Origin: Vallitalea guaymasensis
GTDB lineage: Bacteria; Bacillota; Clostridia; Lachnospirales; Vallitaleaceae
Assembly: GCF_018141425.1 (NCBI RefSeq)
Contig: NZ_CP058561.1
Span: 4,030,001 to 4,094,000 of the forward strand
Length of the DNA: 64,000 nt
Direction: 5' to 3'
The notes under the pieces are model-generated. The model saw nothing but the letters and a program-made list of their open reading frames with translations, searched no databases and had not been told where the DNA came from. A program made the translations under genes and the position numbers. Below, piece by piece: positions 34,975 to 44,390 of the stretch. Within the stretch, counting starts at the first letter, position 1. Every line of letters begins with the position of its first letter.

Positions 34975-36456
34975 ATGAAAAAAATAACATCTGTATTATT
35001 AAGTTTAATAATGATAATATCTTTATTTACTATTAATTCTAATGCAAGTTCTAGTGATGAAAAAATAACGTTAACTTCATGGATTATTAATGAGAATTTA
35101 GTTCAAGATGCATTTAATAAGTGTGAAATACCAGAGAAAAATAAAGAATCAAAGTTATATATTGAAAAAATTGATATACTTAATAATACCATTAATATTG
35201 TTGGAGAGATTAATAGTTCTAGATTTTCATTAATAGGTAAGCTATATAAAAGTCGAAAATCAGATCAAGGAATATATGTAGCAGATGTGAAAGATGAATT
35301 TAATAATTTTAAAATTCATCTGTTAGAGCTGAATTTTAATTCAAATCAAAAAGCTGTATTTAATAAACAAATTATAGAAGAACCGATATTTACACTTTAT
35401 ATGAGTGATAATAATGGTAATATAATTTTAACAGAAGACAAACTATCTAAGGTTATTGATAATAATAGATTGAAGATAGAAACTATGGCTTCATCAAGAA
35501 TTGACTCTTTTTGGTTTATAGATTTATTGAAACCAATAAAAAGTATTGTAATTAAAAGTAGTGAAGTACAACAAATGATTGAGCTAAGAGCAAATGAAAA
35601 AAACAATAATACATTTATAAATAATAAAAGTATTTCAAATAGTATAGTAAGTTCTGAATTACTTAACAAAATAAATTATAATAGTGTATTGTTAGATGAT
35701 ATAATAAGTAATGTAGAAGCTAAAAGAAAAGTAAGCTTAAATACTTTAACTACAACACGTAGTACACAAGGGTATTTATGGGCTGGTGATATTCATATAG
35801 ATTATTATAAACCAGGTTGGGATACCTATACCTATAAAATGTGTCCTTATGTAGATGGATTAATTGCAGATATACCAAAGGCTGGTTCTGGTACATGGAC
35901 TTCATCTTTAAGAATGTCTGAAAGTGTATATATTAATGATGTTCATTATCCAGAATTAGAGAATTTATTTAAGATTAAAAATGCAGAGGTTAAAATTGGA
36001 GCTGGAAATAATACACAGATTGCCTCTAGAATAATTGGAGGAACATACCACAAAGGAGGTGGAATAGACACATCAAAGACTATTAAAGCATGGTTATCGT
36101 TAGCTACAAATAATATCCCAGTTGTTTCAGATGTAAATAAAGTGTACAAGTTTATAAATTCAATTAAACCAGTATATTCTCCTGTTACAATTACAAAAGG
36201 AGATTTACAGAATCTTGGTGTAGACAAGAGAGCAGTTTATGTTAAATATGATTCGGATACATACTTAGCTGATGGTGTTGATCATTTTGATATTAATCTA
36301 AGTTGTTTGGTGATGGATAATAATCTTGTTAAGAACGTTAATACTCAATCGGTTATACAATGGAAGTTTGATGTTTATTTTACTACAATACATAAAGAAA
36401 GTTATTCATATGATAATACTACAGAAGAGAAAGATTATGAATCAAATGTATGGTAA
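34975..36456 (+). CDS. Secreted protein of unknown function, second cassette
   Basis: 493-aa product with a signal peptide ending near SNASS (residue 25). The first half is Asn/Lys-rich and resembles the first half of the 8966-10462 protein in layout, including an equivalent strand ending in a DDNGNI/EDKL-like segment. The second half has GYLWAGDIHIDYYKPG, a GSGTWTSSLRMSESVYI stretch and GGTYHKGGG. No known catalytic motif. It is followed by a small anchored protein, as in the first cassette. Start is ATG 34975 after GAGGTAAT. Very AT-rich codon use. Confidence 0.7.
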   Translation: MKKITSVLLSLIMIISLFTINSNASSSDEKITLTSWIINENLVQDAFNKCEIPEKNKESKLYIEKIDILNNTINIVGEINSSRFSLIGKLYKSRKSDQGIYVADVKDEFNNFKIHLLELNFNSNQKAVFNKQIIEEPIFTLYMSDNNGNIILTEDKLSKVIDNNRLKIETMASSRIDSFWFIDLLKPIKSIVIKSSEVQQMIELRANEKNNNTFINNKSISNSIVSSELLNKINYNSVLLDDIISNVEAKRKVSLNTLTTTRSTQGYLWAGDIHIDYYKPGWDTYTYKMCPYVDGLIADIPKAGSGTWTSSLRMSESVYINDVHYPELENLFKIKNAEVKIGAGNNTQIASRIIGGTYHKGGGIDTSKTIKAWLSLATNNIPVVSDVNKVYKFINSIKPVYSPVTITKGDLQNLGVDKRAVYVKYDSDTYLADGVDHFDINLSCLVMDNNLVKNVNTQSVIQWKFDVYFTTIHKESYSYDNTTEEKDYESNVW

Positions 36457-36595
36457 AATATAACGAAATAGTATTTATAATTTTAGGGTTAGATATATAA
36501 TTCTGTATACGATGTGTGAGAGGATAGTTAATTAAATATATAGTATATGTTATTATAATTATAAATATATATAATATTAGAGGAGTGATTTCTTC

Positions 36596-37210
36596 ATGAA
36601 AAAATCACAGAAATTTTTATTAGCTCTATCAATAATAATAATAATTTTTATTGCATTTATTCTTGGAATGAAATACGAACATAACAATTCCAATAAAGAT
36701 ATTAATAAATTTTATAATGACTTTTTCATAGACAAAGAATTAGAAATGATTGCTGCTAATGAGTATTTAATATATGAACTTAAGAATATAGAGAATAATG
36801 AAGCAATTGACATGAAAGATTATATTGCCATTTATAAACAATTAGAAATAATAAATTATATCTCGTTGGAATATACTATCAAACTCCAAGAATATTTAAA
36901 TATGATTAATTACTGGAGTAATCACGAATTGAAAAGTAATAAAGAGGCAATGACAATCTATTTTAATTTTCTTCAAAATCTATCTGATAATTTGGATGGT
37001 TTTAGTAAATCTAATGGAACTATAGATTTAACTATTGAAAAGATAAATAGTAATAAACAAGTAATTCAGCATTTAGTAGATATGAATAATCAAATTCATT
37101 CAATTCTAGATTTATATGATGTTGAGAAAGAATTAAAGGCTAATGTTTTATCTGAAAGATTAGCATTGCTAGACTATATATTTGATAGTGTTGAAAATTT
37201 AAGCGATTAA
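36596..37210 (+). CDS. Small membrane-anchored protein, second cassette
   Basis: 204-aa product with one N-terminal membrane helix (about residues 7-24) and an all-helical hydrophilic domain. AGGAG at 36580-36584 precedes the ATG. Position and layout match the 178-aa protein after the first secreted protein at 10554-11090. No function can be given. Confidence 0.6.
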   Translation: MKKSQKFLLALSIIIIIFIAFILGMKYEHNNSNKDINKFYNDFFIDKELEMIAANEYLIYELKNIENNEAIDMKDYIAIYKQLEIINYISLEYTIKLQEYLNMINYWSNHELKSNKEAMTIYFNFLQNLSDNLDGFSKSNGTIDLTIEKINSNKQVIQHLVDMNNQIHSILDLYDVEKELKANVLSERLALLDYIFDSVENLSD

Positions 37211-37222
37211 ACATAAAGAATT

Positions 37223-37251
37223 AAGGAGCAGGGATATTTCCACTGCTCCTT
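37223..37251. terminator. Hairpin between convergent genes
   Basis: AAGGAGCAG (37223-37231) pairs perfectly with CTGCTCCTT (37243-37251). It lies between the anchored protein and the small minus-strand gene. Confidence 0.55.
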
Positions 37252-37292
37252 CAATTAAGTTGATGCTACGTATAAATTTGTTATCATTCTTG

Positions 37293-37463
37293 TCATTGTT
37301 TTAATCTTTCATAAATCACATCATAATCCGTTAAGATTTCTTCAATTTCTGCTTGAGTTGGATTTATAATAATCAGGTCTATAATTTCTTGTAAACATTG
37401 TGGATCAATATTTGCTTGATTAGTGTCTATGTAAAGTTTGATTTTATTCATTTTCTTTTGCAT
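37293..37463 (-). CDS. Small 56-aa protein, unknown
   Basis: Short reading frame from ATG 37463 to TGA 37293. GAGGAGAG lies 8 nt upstream of the ATG, a strong ribosome site. The acidic product contains KIKLYIDTNQANIDPQCLQ and NPTQAEIEEILTDYD, looks like a small folded helical domain and has no signal. It could be a regulator, antitoxin or immunity protein; no toxin partner is seen. Confidence 0.55.
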   Translation of the reverse strand: MQKKMNKIKLYIDTNQANIDPQCLQEIIDLIIINPTQAEIEEILTDYDVIYERLKQ

Positions 37464-37972
37464 TATGCTCTCTCCTCAATAGTTGCTATATTAACTATCG
37501 GTTTTTTGCTATTAGGGAATTATAGGATAATGGGCTTAATAACAATAGCTTATAGAGATGAAGACGTAGAACTGTTTTACTATATGATTAGATACTTTCA
37601 CTTATCTGTGATGTATCAATGGAACACTAACTTATAGGTAAAGTTTGATTTTCTTAACTTGTCAATTATATGTAAAATAACAATTAATTTATGGAAAAAT
37701 AGTAATATTATATAGCTATTGCAATTTCTTGAGTTTATAGCGTGAAATTAATAAGAATATTAAGATTATTAAATAATTAGAGTAAAAAATGTAGAAAATA
37801 ATAATTAAATTTGAATATAAAAAATAATAAAAATATATATTGCAAATATGTAATAAACATGTTAATATGATTTTAGTAACAATTTGATTCATAATATTAT
37901 GATTGAATATAAGTCTATAGTTCAAAAAATGGGACAAGCCATTTTTATAATTATTTTTAGGAGGCGGTTGAT
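37464..37972. other. Very AT-rich gap before the RiPP cluster
   Basis: About 500 nt. A frame from 37398 to 37637 exists on the plus strand but has no ribosome site and runs antisense to the 56-aa gene, so I do not call it. Around 37640-37960 the DNA is almost only A and T and probably contains the RiPP promoter, though no clear -35/-10 pair stands out. Confidence 0.4.
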
Positions 37973-38257
37973 GTGCTTATAACAAGAAAGATGGGGGTAA
38001 TTGATAGGTTTGAACCAGAGGAAGAAGAATATCTATTATACGATTCTAATAAGAACAGAATAAAAATCCTAAACAAAACTGGTGCATACATATGGTCATT
38101 AATACCTGATAATGAATTTATCAATGTAGATGACATCACCAATGAATTAAATAAGAAGTTTGATACACAAGTCGGGAATGAAAAGATTAAAGAAGATGCA
38201 AAATTATTTGTTTCTGATTTAATAAAAGGAGAGGTTGTTGTTGCTAGAGAAGAATAG
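37973..38257 (+). CDS. PqqD-like RiPP recognition protein
   Basis: 94-aa protein of the PqqD type, which binds the leader of a precursor peptide and hands it to a radical SAM enzyme. Visible traits are EEYLLYDSNKNRIKILNKTG, AYIWSLIPD and a C-terminal helix ending in LVSDLIKGEVV-like sequence. GTG 37973 is chosen because AGGAGG ends 8 nt earlier; the ATG two bases before is out of frame and closes at once. Its end overlaps the radical SAM gene. It is first in the RiPP cluster. Confidence 0.85.
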   Translation: MLITRKMGVIDRFEPEEEEYLLYDSNKNRIKILNKTGAYIWSLIPDNEFINVDDITNELNKKFDTQVGNEKIKEDAKLFVSDLIKGEVVVAREE

Positions 38258-39317
38258 TTTCAGCTTACCAACTAATTTATTTCTATCTATAACTAATCGT
38301 TGTAATCTTAAGTGTCCTCATTGTTATTTAGATTCTTCTGCGCAATATAATGATTTAGATACAAAAGCGTGGATTAAAATTGCTAGAGATACTGCAAAAG
38401 CTAAGATATTTTCTATTGTTATTACTGGAGGAGAACCTTTAGTAAGAAAAGATTTTATAGATATTATAGAAGCTTTTGATATATGGCAGACATTAAAACT
38501 TAATACTAATGCTACTCTTATTAATGATAAGATAGCTAAGTTTATTGCGGGCAGATTCTTAACAGTGATGGTAAGTATTGATGGTCCACAATTAATTCAT
38601 GACAGTATCAGGGGAAAAGGATCATACAATAAAACAGTTCAAGGTTTAAAAATGCTAATGAATTATTTGGACAAGTCTAAGATATATATCAATTGTACTA
38701 TAAGTAAAAAGAATGCTAAATATATGGAGCAGACAATAAATGATATGCTTAGCTTAGGTATCAACAATTTGATGTTTGGAGAAGCCATAAATGTTGGACG
38801 TTTAGATAGTCAAGATAATGATCAATTTAGTTTATCCATTATTGATAAATTATATATAGCTAATAAAATTAAGTTTTTACAAAATAAATATGGTAAAGAA
38901 ATTGATATAAGTACGGACTATTTTGAGGATTATATCAATTTATTTAAAAGTATAACAGATTGTAGTTATTCAGGGTTATCTGATATACCTCTTATTAATT
39001 GTGGTGCTGGTTTCAAAAGTGCAGCTATTCTATACGATGGTTATATGGTTCCTTGTAATATGCTTTCACAGGATTTTTGTGATGATGAAGATAATGTTTT
39101 AGTTAATAGTATTGAAGATATTTGGAAACATTCTAGGAGATTTATACAATGGAGAGATCAAAAGAATATTAAAATCAGTGATATCTGTACAGAATGTGAC
39201 TTGAAATCAAGGTGCTATGGGGGATGTCGAGCAGAATCTTATTACAAATATAAAAATTTGAAAAATAGATGTGATAGTAATTGTATAATTAACGAAGTAG
39301 ATAAGCAGATTATTTGA
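38241..39317 (+). CDS. Radical SAM/SPASM peptide-modifying enzyme A
   Basis: 358-aa iron-sulfur enzyme. The SAM cluster motif is CNLKCPHC near residue 20, followed by ITGGEPL and a SPASM domain with NCGAGF, VPCNML, CTEC, SRCYGGCRAE and closing CDSNC cysteines for extra 4Fe-4S clusters. Such enzymes make thioether, C-C or other crosslinks in RiPP precursors. TTG 38241 fits the GGAGAGG site best; TTG 38235 and 38238 are in frame too. It overlaps the PqqD-like gene and precedes, after a terminator-like hairpin, the two-cysteine peptide gene. Confidence 0.9.
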   Translation: MLEKNSFSLPTNLFLSITNRCNLKCPHCYLDSSAQYNDLDTKAWIKIARDTAKAKIFSIVITGGEPLVRKDFIDIIEAFDIWQTLKLNTNATLINDKIAKFIAGRFLTVMVSIDGPQLIHDSIRGKGSYNKTVQGLKMLMNYLDKSKIYINCTISKKNAKYMEQTINDMLSLGINNLMFGEAINVGRLDSQDNDQFSLSIIDKLYIANKIKFLQNKYGKEIDISTDYFEDYINLFKSITDCSYSGLSDIPLINCGAGFKSAAILYDGYMVPCNMLSQDFCDDEDNVLVNSIEDIWKHSRRFIQWRDQKNIKISDICTECDLKSRCYGGCRAESYYKYKNLKNRCDSNCIINEVDKQII

Positions 39318-39329
39318 AGTAGATAAAAA

Positions 39330-39359
39330 CTGCTTTTTAATCACAAAAAGCAGATTTTT
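39330..39359 (+). terminator. Terminator-like hairpin before the peptide gene
   Basis: CTGCTTTTT (39330-39338) pairs with AAAAAGCAG (39345-39353), then ATTTTT. It could end the first enzyme's transcript or leave the peptide gene to be read at another level. Confidence 0.65.
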
Positions 39360-39404
39360 ATACAATGTTAAATTTAACAAATACATAAGGAAAGGGGGAT
39401 AAGT

Positions 39405-39500
39405 ATGGGATACGAACAACCATTAATCCAAGATCTTGAGGAAAAGGAACCTCCAGTAGCTGGACATTCATGCTCAGATGGATGCCGTAATGGTAACTAA
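39405..39500 (+). CDS. Candidate RiPP precursor peptide, 31 aa
   Basis: Short gene with a strong AAAGGGGGA ribosome site 6 nt before ATG 39405 and stop TAA at 39498-39500. The N-terminal 19 residues are acidic and proline-containing, like a leader (EEKEPP segment). The C-terminal dozen, GHSCSDGCRNGN, has two Cys, two Ser/Asp acceptors and a His, a plausible core for thioether linkage. It lies between two radical SAM/SPASM genes and is flanked by hairpins. Leader length is unusually short. No homologous known peptide is recognised. It is too short for default gene finding, so it may be unannotated in related genomes. Confidence 0.75.
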   Translation: MGYEQPLIQDLEEKEPPVAGHSCSDGCRNGN

Positions 39501-39528
39501 TTATTGAGAATTTACGTAATATGCTATA

Positions 39529-39566
39529 AAATGCAGGATAGAATTTTTTAATTCTATTTTGCATTT
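39529..39566 (+). terminator. Hairpin after the peptide gene
   Basis: AAATGCA and ATAGAATT pair with AATTCTAT and TGCATTT around a T4 loop with one internal mismatch. A structure of this kind often raises precursor mRNA over the downstream genes by partial termination or by protecting a 3' end. Confidence 0.55.
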
Positions 39567-39590
39567 GCATTTTAGGAAGGAGAAAAACAT

Positions 39591-40625
39591 ATGGGAATAC
39601 AATCTTTATTTATATACTTAACTTTTAAATGTAATTTAAAATGTGAACATTGTTGGGCATATTCTGGTCCAGATGTAAAAGAAGATGAGCTTTCATTGGA
39701 AACAATTAAAAGAACAATTGATGAAGCTTACAATATGGGAATGCGATCTCTAAAATTAACTGGAGGAGAGCCATTAGTATTAAAAAATTATGTAACCAAT
39801 ATTATTGATTTAGTTAATAATTATGGTGATGTTCGGTTGAGAATGGAGACAAATGGTATTTTGTTAGATGATAAAATGATAAAACTATTGAATGATAATA
39901 ACATATATTTATCAATAAGTCTACATTCTTCAAAGGCTCCTAAACATGATCAAATAGTTGGCAAAGAGGGAGCTTTTGATAAAGTTATAAGTGTTATTCC
40001 AAAAATAAAAAATAAAGAAATTTTAGTAACTATTTCAAAGAAAAATATGGACGAACTAGAAGACATCCTAAAATTACTTTCATCTATAGGTGCTAATTCT
40101 GTAAAGTTTAATATTCTCCAAACAGTAGGACGGGGAGAAAATTTAGATAGATTAACTAGACCAGATATGATTAATATACATAAAAGGATAGAAAATTATA
40201 CTAAAGAAAATGAATCTATGGAAATCGATACAAGTGCTCCTATGTGTACAGGTTTATATTCACTAAATAATTTTTATTACCCAAAATCATCTAAAGGATG
40301 TAATTTTGGCTCAGTTTGCTGTTTAACTCCTGGTGGTAATATTTCATTATGTGGATGGAGCAAGTCAAAGAAAGATTCTGAACTTCTATTAGGCAACATT
40401 GAAAATGAAAAGCTTAAGGATATATGGAAAAGAAAAGAGTTGGTTGTCAAGAAAACTGAACCATTAGAAGGTGTTTGTAATAATTGCCTATTCTTAAAAT
40501 TATGTAAAGGCGGATGCAGAGCCATAGCTTATGAAGTATATGGGAAGTTAAATGCTCCTGATCCTATATGTCAGGTTATGTATGAAGAAGGTGAGTTTCC
40601 AAAATCAAAACTTATCGCTAATTAA
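39591..40625 (+). CDS. Radical SAM/SPASM peptide-modifying enzyme B
   Basis: 344-aa enzyme with CNLKCEHC near residue 14, LTGGEPL, and a SPASM-type tail GCNFGSVCC, SLCGWSKS, GVCNNC and KLCKGGCRAIAYE, ending with a further Cys in PICQVM. It differs clearly from enzyme A, so the cluster probably makes two kinds of modification or the two enzymes act in sequence. AGGAAGGAG precedes the ATG. Confidence 0.9.
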   Translation: MGIQSLFIYLTFKCNLKCEHCWAYSGPDVKEDELSLETIKRTIDEAYNMGMRSLKLTGGEPLVLKNYVTNIIDLVNNYGDVRLRMETNGILLDDKMIKLLNDNNIYLSISLHSSKAPKHDQIVGKEGAFDKVISVIPKIKNKEILVTISKKNMDELEDILKLLSSIGANSVKFNILQTVGRGENLDRLTRPDMINIHKRIENYTKENESMEIDTSAPMCTGLYSLNNFYYPKSSKGCNFGSVCCLTPGGNISLCGWSKSKKDSELLLGNIENEKLKDIWKRKELVVKKTEPLEGVCNNCLFLKLCKGGCRAIAYEVYGKLNAPDPICQVMYEEGEFPKSKLIAN

Positions 40626-40674
40626 TAATTATAATCAAGTCTATATTTTTCTTGTATAAGGAGAATAACATAAA

Positions 40675-42531
40675 ATGAATAAATTAAAAGAAAAGAAAAA
40701 AAAGAGAAAGTTGGAATACAATACTTTTAATACAATAATATATTTATTCAAACATATATGGTTATGGGATAAGCCATTAATATTTTATTTCTTAATATAT
40801 TCAATAACTGCTGGAATAATACCTTTTATAGGTATTTTTCTTCCTAAAATGATAATTGATGAATTAGTTGGACTTAAGAGAATTAACATACTAGTAATTA
40901 TAATTGCTTCATTTTGCATAGGAGGGTTATTATTAAATCTTATAAAAGTTTATTCACAAGAAGTATATTGGCCAAGAGTAATTCAAATCCGAATGGAGTT
41001 TATTCATAAAATTGATAAAAAAGCTATGACTATGGATTATCAACAATTAGAAAGAGTAAATACTAAGGACTTAATACAGAGAGCTTGGATGGCACTGTCA
41101 GGTAATGATATAGGGGTCGAAGGAATTCTTAATCAAATATTTGTTTTATTTGGTAATATTGTTGCCTTTGGAGGATATATAGCTATAATCAGTACTTTAA
41201 GTCCATTAATAGTATTTTTTCTGATATTAACTGTAGGTATTACTTATAAAGCTTCTCTAGGAGAAAAAAAATATTCTCATCAAGTAGATAGACAAATGGC
41301 TATAAATGAAAGAAAACTAAAATATCTGGATAAGAAAATGGTAAATCATAGCCTAGCTAAAGATATTAGATTATATGATATGGCAAAATGGTTGACTAAT
41401 AAATATATTACTTGGTGCAATGAGATATATTTAAAATTAAAAAAAATAGCTATCAAACGATTTAAAATAGATACGTTACAAGGTTTCTTATCTTTTGTTC
41501 GAAACGGTATAGTATATGTATATCTAATAAATAGAGTATTATACAACGGTATGAGTATAGGTAATTTTACAATGTATTTTGCATCTATTCAGGGTTTTTC
41601 AGGTTGGATGGAATCTGTTGTTAGTTCTATATTATCTATTAGACAGCAGAATCTCTATATAAACGATTATAGAAATTTTGTTGATGCTAAGGAACCTAAT
41701 AAAAATGATAATAGAGATTCAATGAAAAAAGATATTAGTGACAGGGTATATAAGATAAAACTAGAAAATATATTTTTTAAATATCCTAATAGTGATAACT
41801 ATACTATCAACAATGTATGCATTCATGTAAAAGATGGAGAGAAAGTAGCTATAGTAGGAGCTAATGGTGCAGGTAAAACAACATTAATTAAGATACTTAC
41901 AGGTTTGTACAAACCTACTAAAGGTAAAGTTGTTGTTAATGGAATAGATAGTACTAATATTGATAAAAACGAGTATTTTAAATTATTCTCAGTAGTATTT
42001 CAAGATATTAAGCTATATGCTTTTTCTCTTGGCGAAAATATTTCATTAAGGAAAATAGATGAAACTGATAGACAGAAAGCTATAAACTGTCTTAAATCAG
42101 CTGGTTTATCAGATAAATTAAAAAACTTAGAAAATGGTATTGATACAAGCTTATTAAAGATATTAGATGAAGAAGGAATTGTATTATCTGGAGGTGAGAT
42201 TCAAAAAGTAGCTTTAGCAAGAGCACTATACAAAGATGCACCAATACTTGTACTTGATGAACCTACTGCTGCTTTAGATCCCATAGCAGAACATGAATTA
42301 TATGAACAATTTGATAGATTGACAAAAGGTAAAACAGCAATATATATTTCTCATAGATTAGCAAGCACAAGATTTTGTGACAAAATAATATTGTTGGATA
42401 AAGGTTCTATAAAAGAATATGGTACACATGAGCAATTAATGAAAATTAATGGGACATATGCAAAAATGTTTCATAAACAAGCTCGCTATTATAATAGTGA
42501 TATCAAGGATCATAAAGAGGTGTTGGCTTAA
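40675..42531 (+). CDS. ABC exporter half-transporter A of the RiPP cluster
   Basis: 618-aa fusion of a six-helix membrane domain (about residues 30-330) and an ATPase domain with GANGAGKTT, LSGGEIQKVALARAL, ILVLDEPTAALDP and the switch His in ISHRLASTR. No N-terminal C39 peptidase domain, so it does not cleave the leader. The stop codon overlaps the ATG of the second half-transporter, implying a heterodimer. AAGGAG precedes the start. Confidence 0.9.
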   Translation: MNKLKEKKKKRKLEYNTFNTIIYLFKHIWLWDKPLIFYFLIYSITAGIIPFIGIFLPKMIIDELVGLKRINILVIIIASFCIGGLLLNLIKVYSQEVYWPRVIQIRMEFIHKIDKKAMTMDYQQLERVNTKDLIQRAWMALSGNDIGVEGILNQIFVLFGNIVAFGGYIAIISTLSPLIVFFLILTVGITYKASLGEKKYSHQVDRQMAINERKLKYLDKKMVNHSLAKDIRLYDMAKWLTNKYITWCNEIYLKLKKIAIKRFKIDTLQGFLSFVRNGIVYVYLINRVLYNGMSIGNFTMYFASIQGFSGWMESVVSSILSIRQQNLYINDYRNFVDAKEPNKNDNRDSMKKDISDRVYKIKLENIFFKYPNSDNYTINNVCIHVKDGEKVAIVGANGAGKTTLIKILTGLYKPTKGKVVVNGIDSTNIDKNEYFKLFSVVFQDIKLYAFSLGENISLRKIDETDRQKAINCLKSAGLSDKLKNLENGIDTSLLKILDEEGIVLSGGEIQKVALARALYKDAPILVLDEPTAALDPIAEHELYEQFDRLTKGKTAIYISHRLASTRFCDKIILLDKGSIKEYGTHEQLMKINGTYAKMFHKQARYYNSDIKDHKEVLA

Positions 42532-44357
42532 TGAAGAAATTATATAATAATTTAACAATGGAATTCAATGTTATTTTTTTTATATTAAAGCTAACAAATG
42601 AATATTCAAAAGCTTTTTTGCCTTTAACAATACTATTGGCACTTATTAGTTCTTTTTTAACTATCTATAATCTGTTAATGTCCAGAAAGATTATAGATGA
42701 GCTTATACTAGGAAAACAATTCAATAAACTATTGGAAATAATTATTTTGCTAATAGGTGTAAATTTACTTATGCATATAATAAGAAGTATTATTTTTAGA
42801 TGGCTACAAGCAAAGAACCAATTTATAAAAAAAAGATTTAACCTAGAAATAAATAAAAAAACAATGTCTATGGATTATGAATATGTGGAAAATCCTAAGA
42901 TTCTAGATGCAAAAGAACGTGCACTCAGCGGTATAAATCAGTCAGGGGGCATTAATACTTTTACAAACAATATTAGGAACATTATTACATGTATTTGTAC
43001 CATAATGGGGTTATTATATATTCTAAATGATTTAAGTATAGTAATCATATTAATACTTATTATAATGATAATATTTAACTACATAGCTGAAAGCAAAAGA
43101 CAGAAAGCGGAATATCATTCTTGGCAGAAGAATGCTAAAAATAATAAAATGTTTTCTTATCTAGATGGAGAAGTAATAAAAGATTATAAGGCTAGTAAGT
43201 ATATAAGACTATATGATTCGTCTGAGATGATACTTAGTAGATATAGACAGTTTGATAAAAAATCTCAGAGACTATTTAGATTGATTTCTTCGTCGAATAA
43301 AAAGCATTATCTTATTATTAATATATTAGATTATAGTCAAAAATTCATAATATATTTTACTTTGGCTCTAAAAGTGATAAGTGAACCTTCTAAATTTACA
43401 ATAGGGTCTTTTACTATGTATACTTCTGCACTATATAATTTAATTAGCTCAATAACTAAAATGTTTAAATCAGCGGTTAAAATAAAATATACTTGTAAAT
43501 ATCTAAAACTATATAAAGAATTTATTGAGTTACCACCAATTTTATGTAAGAATAACGAACACATACCTGCTAATACTAACTATAGTTTTGAGTTTAGTAA
43601 TGTATCTTTTGCTTATCCAGGAATGAATAAACTAGTACTGAAGAATATTAATCTTAAGATACCATCAAAGCAAAAACTAGCTATAGTAGGATTGAATGGT
43701 GCAGGAAAAACTACTTTTATTAAACTAGTGATGCGATTATATGACCCTAAAAATGGTGAGATATTATTAAATGATAATAATATCAAGAAGTATAATTATA
43801 GAGAGTATCAGAATTTATTTGGAGTAGTATTTCAAGACAGTAATATTTTATCATTTACTGTTAAGGAAAATATATGTTTGGAAAATAGTAGTTCAACTCA
43901 AAATGATATAGTTATTGAATGTCTAAAAAATGCTGGAGTTGGAGATAAAATAGATGTCTTAGAAAATGGAGCAGATACTTATGTAGATAGAATATTTGAT
44001 GATAAAGGGATTGAATTTTCAGGCGGAGAAATGCAGAAAATAGCCATTGCACGTGCTATATATAAAAATGCATCTATAATGATATTTGATGAGCCTACAG
44101 CATCACTGGATCCTTTGGCTGAATACGAAATATTCAATACGCTACATGAATTAACTTATGGAAAAACTGCAGTTTTTATATCTCATAGACTTTCGAGTAC
44201 TCGGATATGTGATTGTATAGCTGTCTTCCATAATGGAGAGATCATACAGTATGGTTCACATGATGAACTCATGAAAGATAGAGAGGGCAAGTATTATAAG
44301 ATGTTTATGGCTCAGGCACAATATTATGTGAGTAACGATGAAGTAAGTTGTATTTGA
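42531..44357 (+). CDS. ABC exporter half-transporter B of the RiPP cluster
   Basis: 608-aa partner of half-transporter A with the same architecture: GLNGAGKTTF, FSGGEMQKIAIARAI, IMIFDEPTASLDP and ISHRLSSTR. Both ATP sites look intact. The start base is shared with the upstream stop. It is the last gene of the RiPP set; the next sequence is the cut iron-binding-protein gene 30-odd nt later. Confidence 0.9.
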   Translation: MKKLYNNLTMEFNVIFFILKLTNEYSKAFLPLTILLALISSFLTIYNLLMSRKIIDELILGKQFNKLLEIIILLIGVNLLMHIIRSIIFRWLQAKNQFIKKRFNLEINKKTMSMDYEYVENPKILDAKERALSGINQSGGINTFTNNIRNIITCICTIMGLLYILNDLSIVIILILIIMIIFNYIAESKRQKAEYHSWQKNAKNNKMFSYLDGEVIKDYKASKYIRLYDSSEMILSRYRQFDKKSQRLFRLISSSNKKHYLIINILDYSQKFIIYFTLALKVISEPSKFTIGSFTMYTSALYNLISSITKMFKSAVKIKYTCKYLKLYKEFIELPPILCKNNEHIPANTNYSFEFSNVSFAYPGMNKLVLKNINLKIPSKQKLAIVGLNGAGKTTFIKLVMRLYDPKNGEILLNDNNIKKYNYREYQNLFGVVFQDSNILSFTVKENICLENSSSTQNDIVIECLKNAGVGDKIDVLENGADTYVDRIFDDKGIEFSGGEMQKIAIARAIYKNASIMIFDEPTASLDPLAEYEIFNTLHELTYGKTAVFISHRLSSTRICDCIAVFHNGEIIQYGSHDELMKDREGKYYKMFMAQAQYYVSNDEVSCI

Positions 44358-44390
44358 AATATGGAAAAACATAATTTTTGTAAATAAGGA

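Noticed and set aside
37398-37637. Plus-strand frame of 79 codons before the RiPP cluster
   Set aside because: No ribosome site, and its first part is antisense to the better-supported 56-aa gene. The last 35 codons look slightly protein-like but match nothing I know.
39405-39500. Assigning the peptide to a named RiPP class such as SCIFF/ranthipeptide
   Set aside because: SCIFF peptides have six cysteines in about 45 residues; this one has two in 31. No named class fits by eye.
39207-39570. Two minus-strand frames over the RiPP precursor gene
   Set aside because: They lack ribosome sites and oppose an operon whose plus-strand signals are strong.
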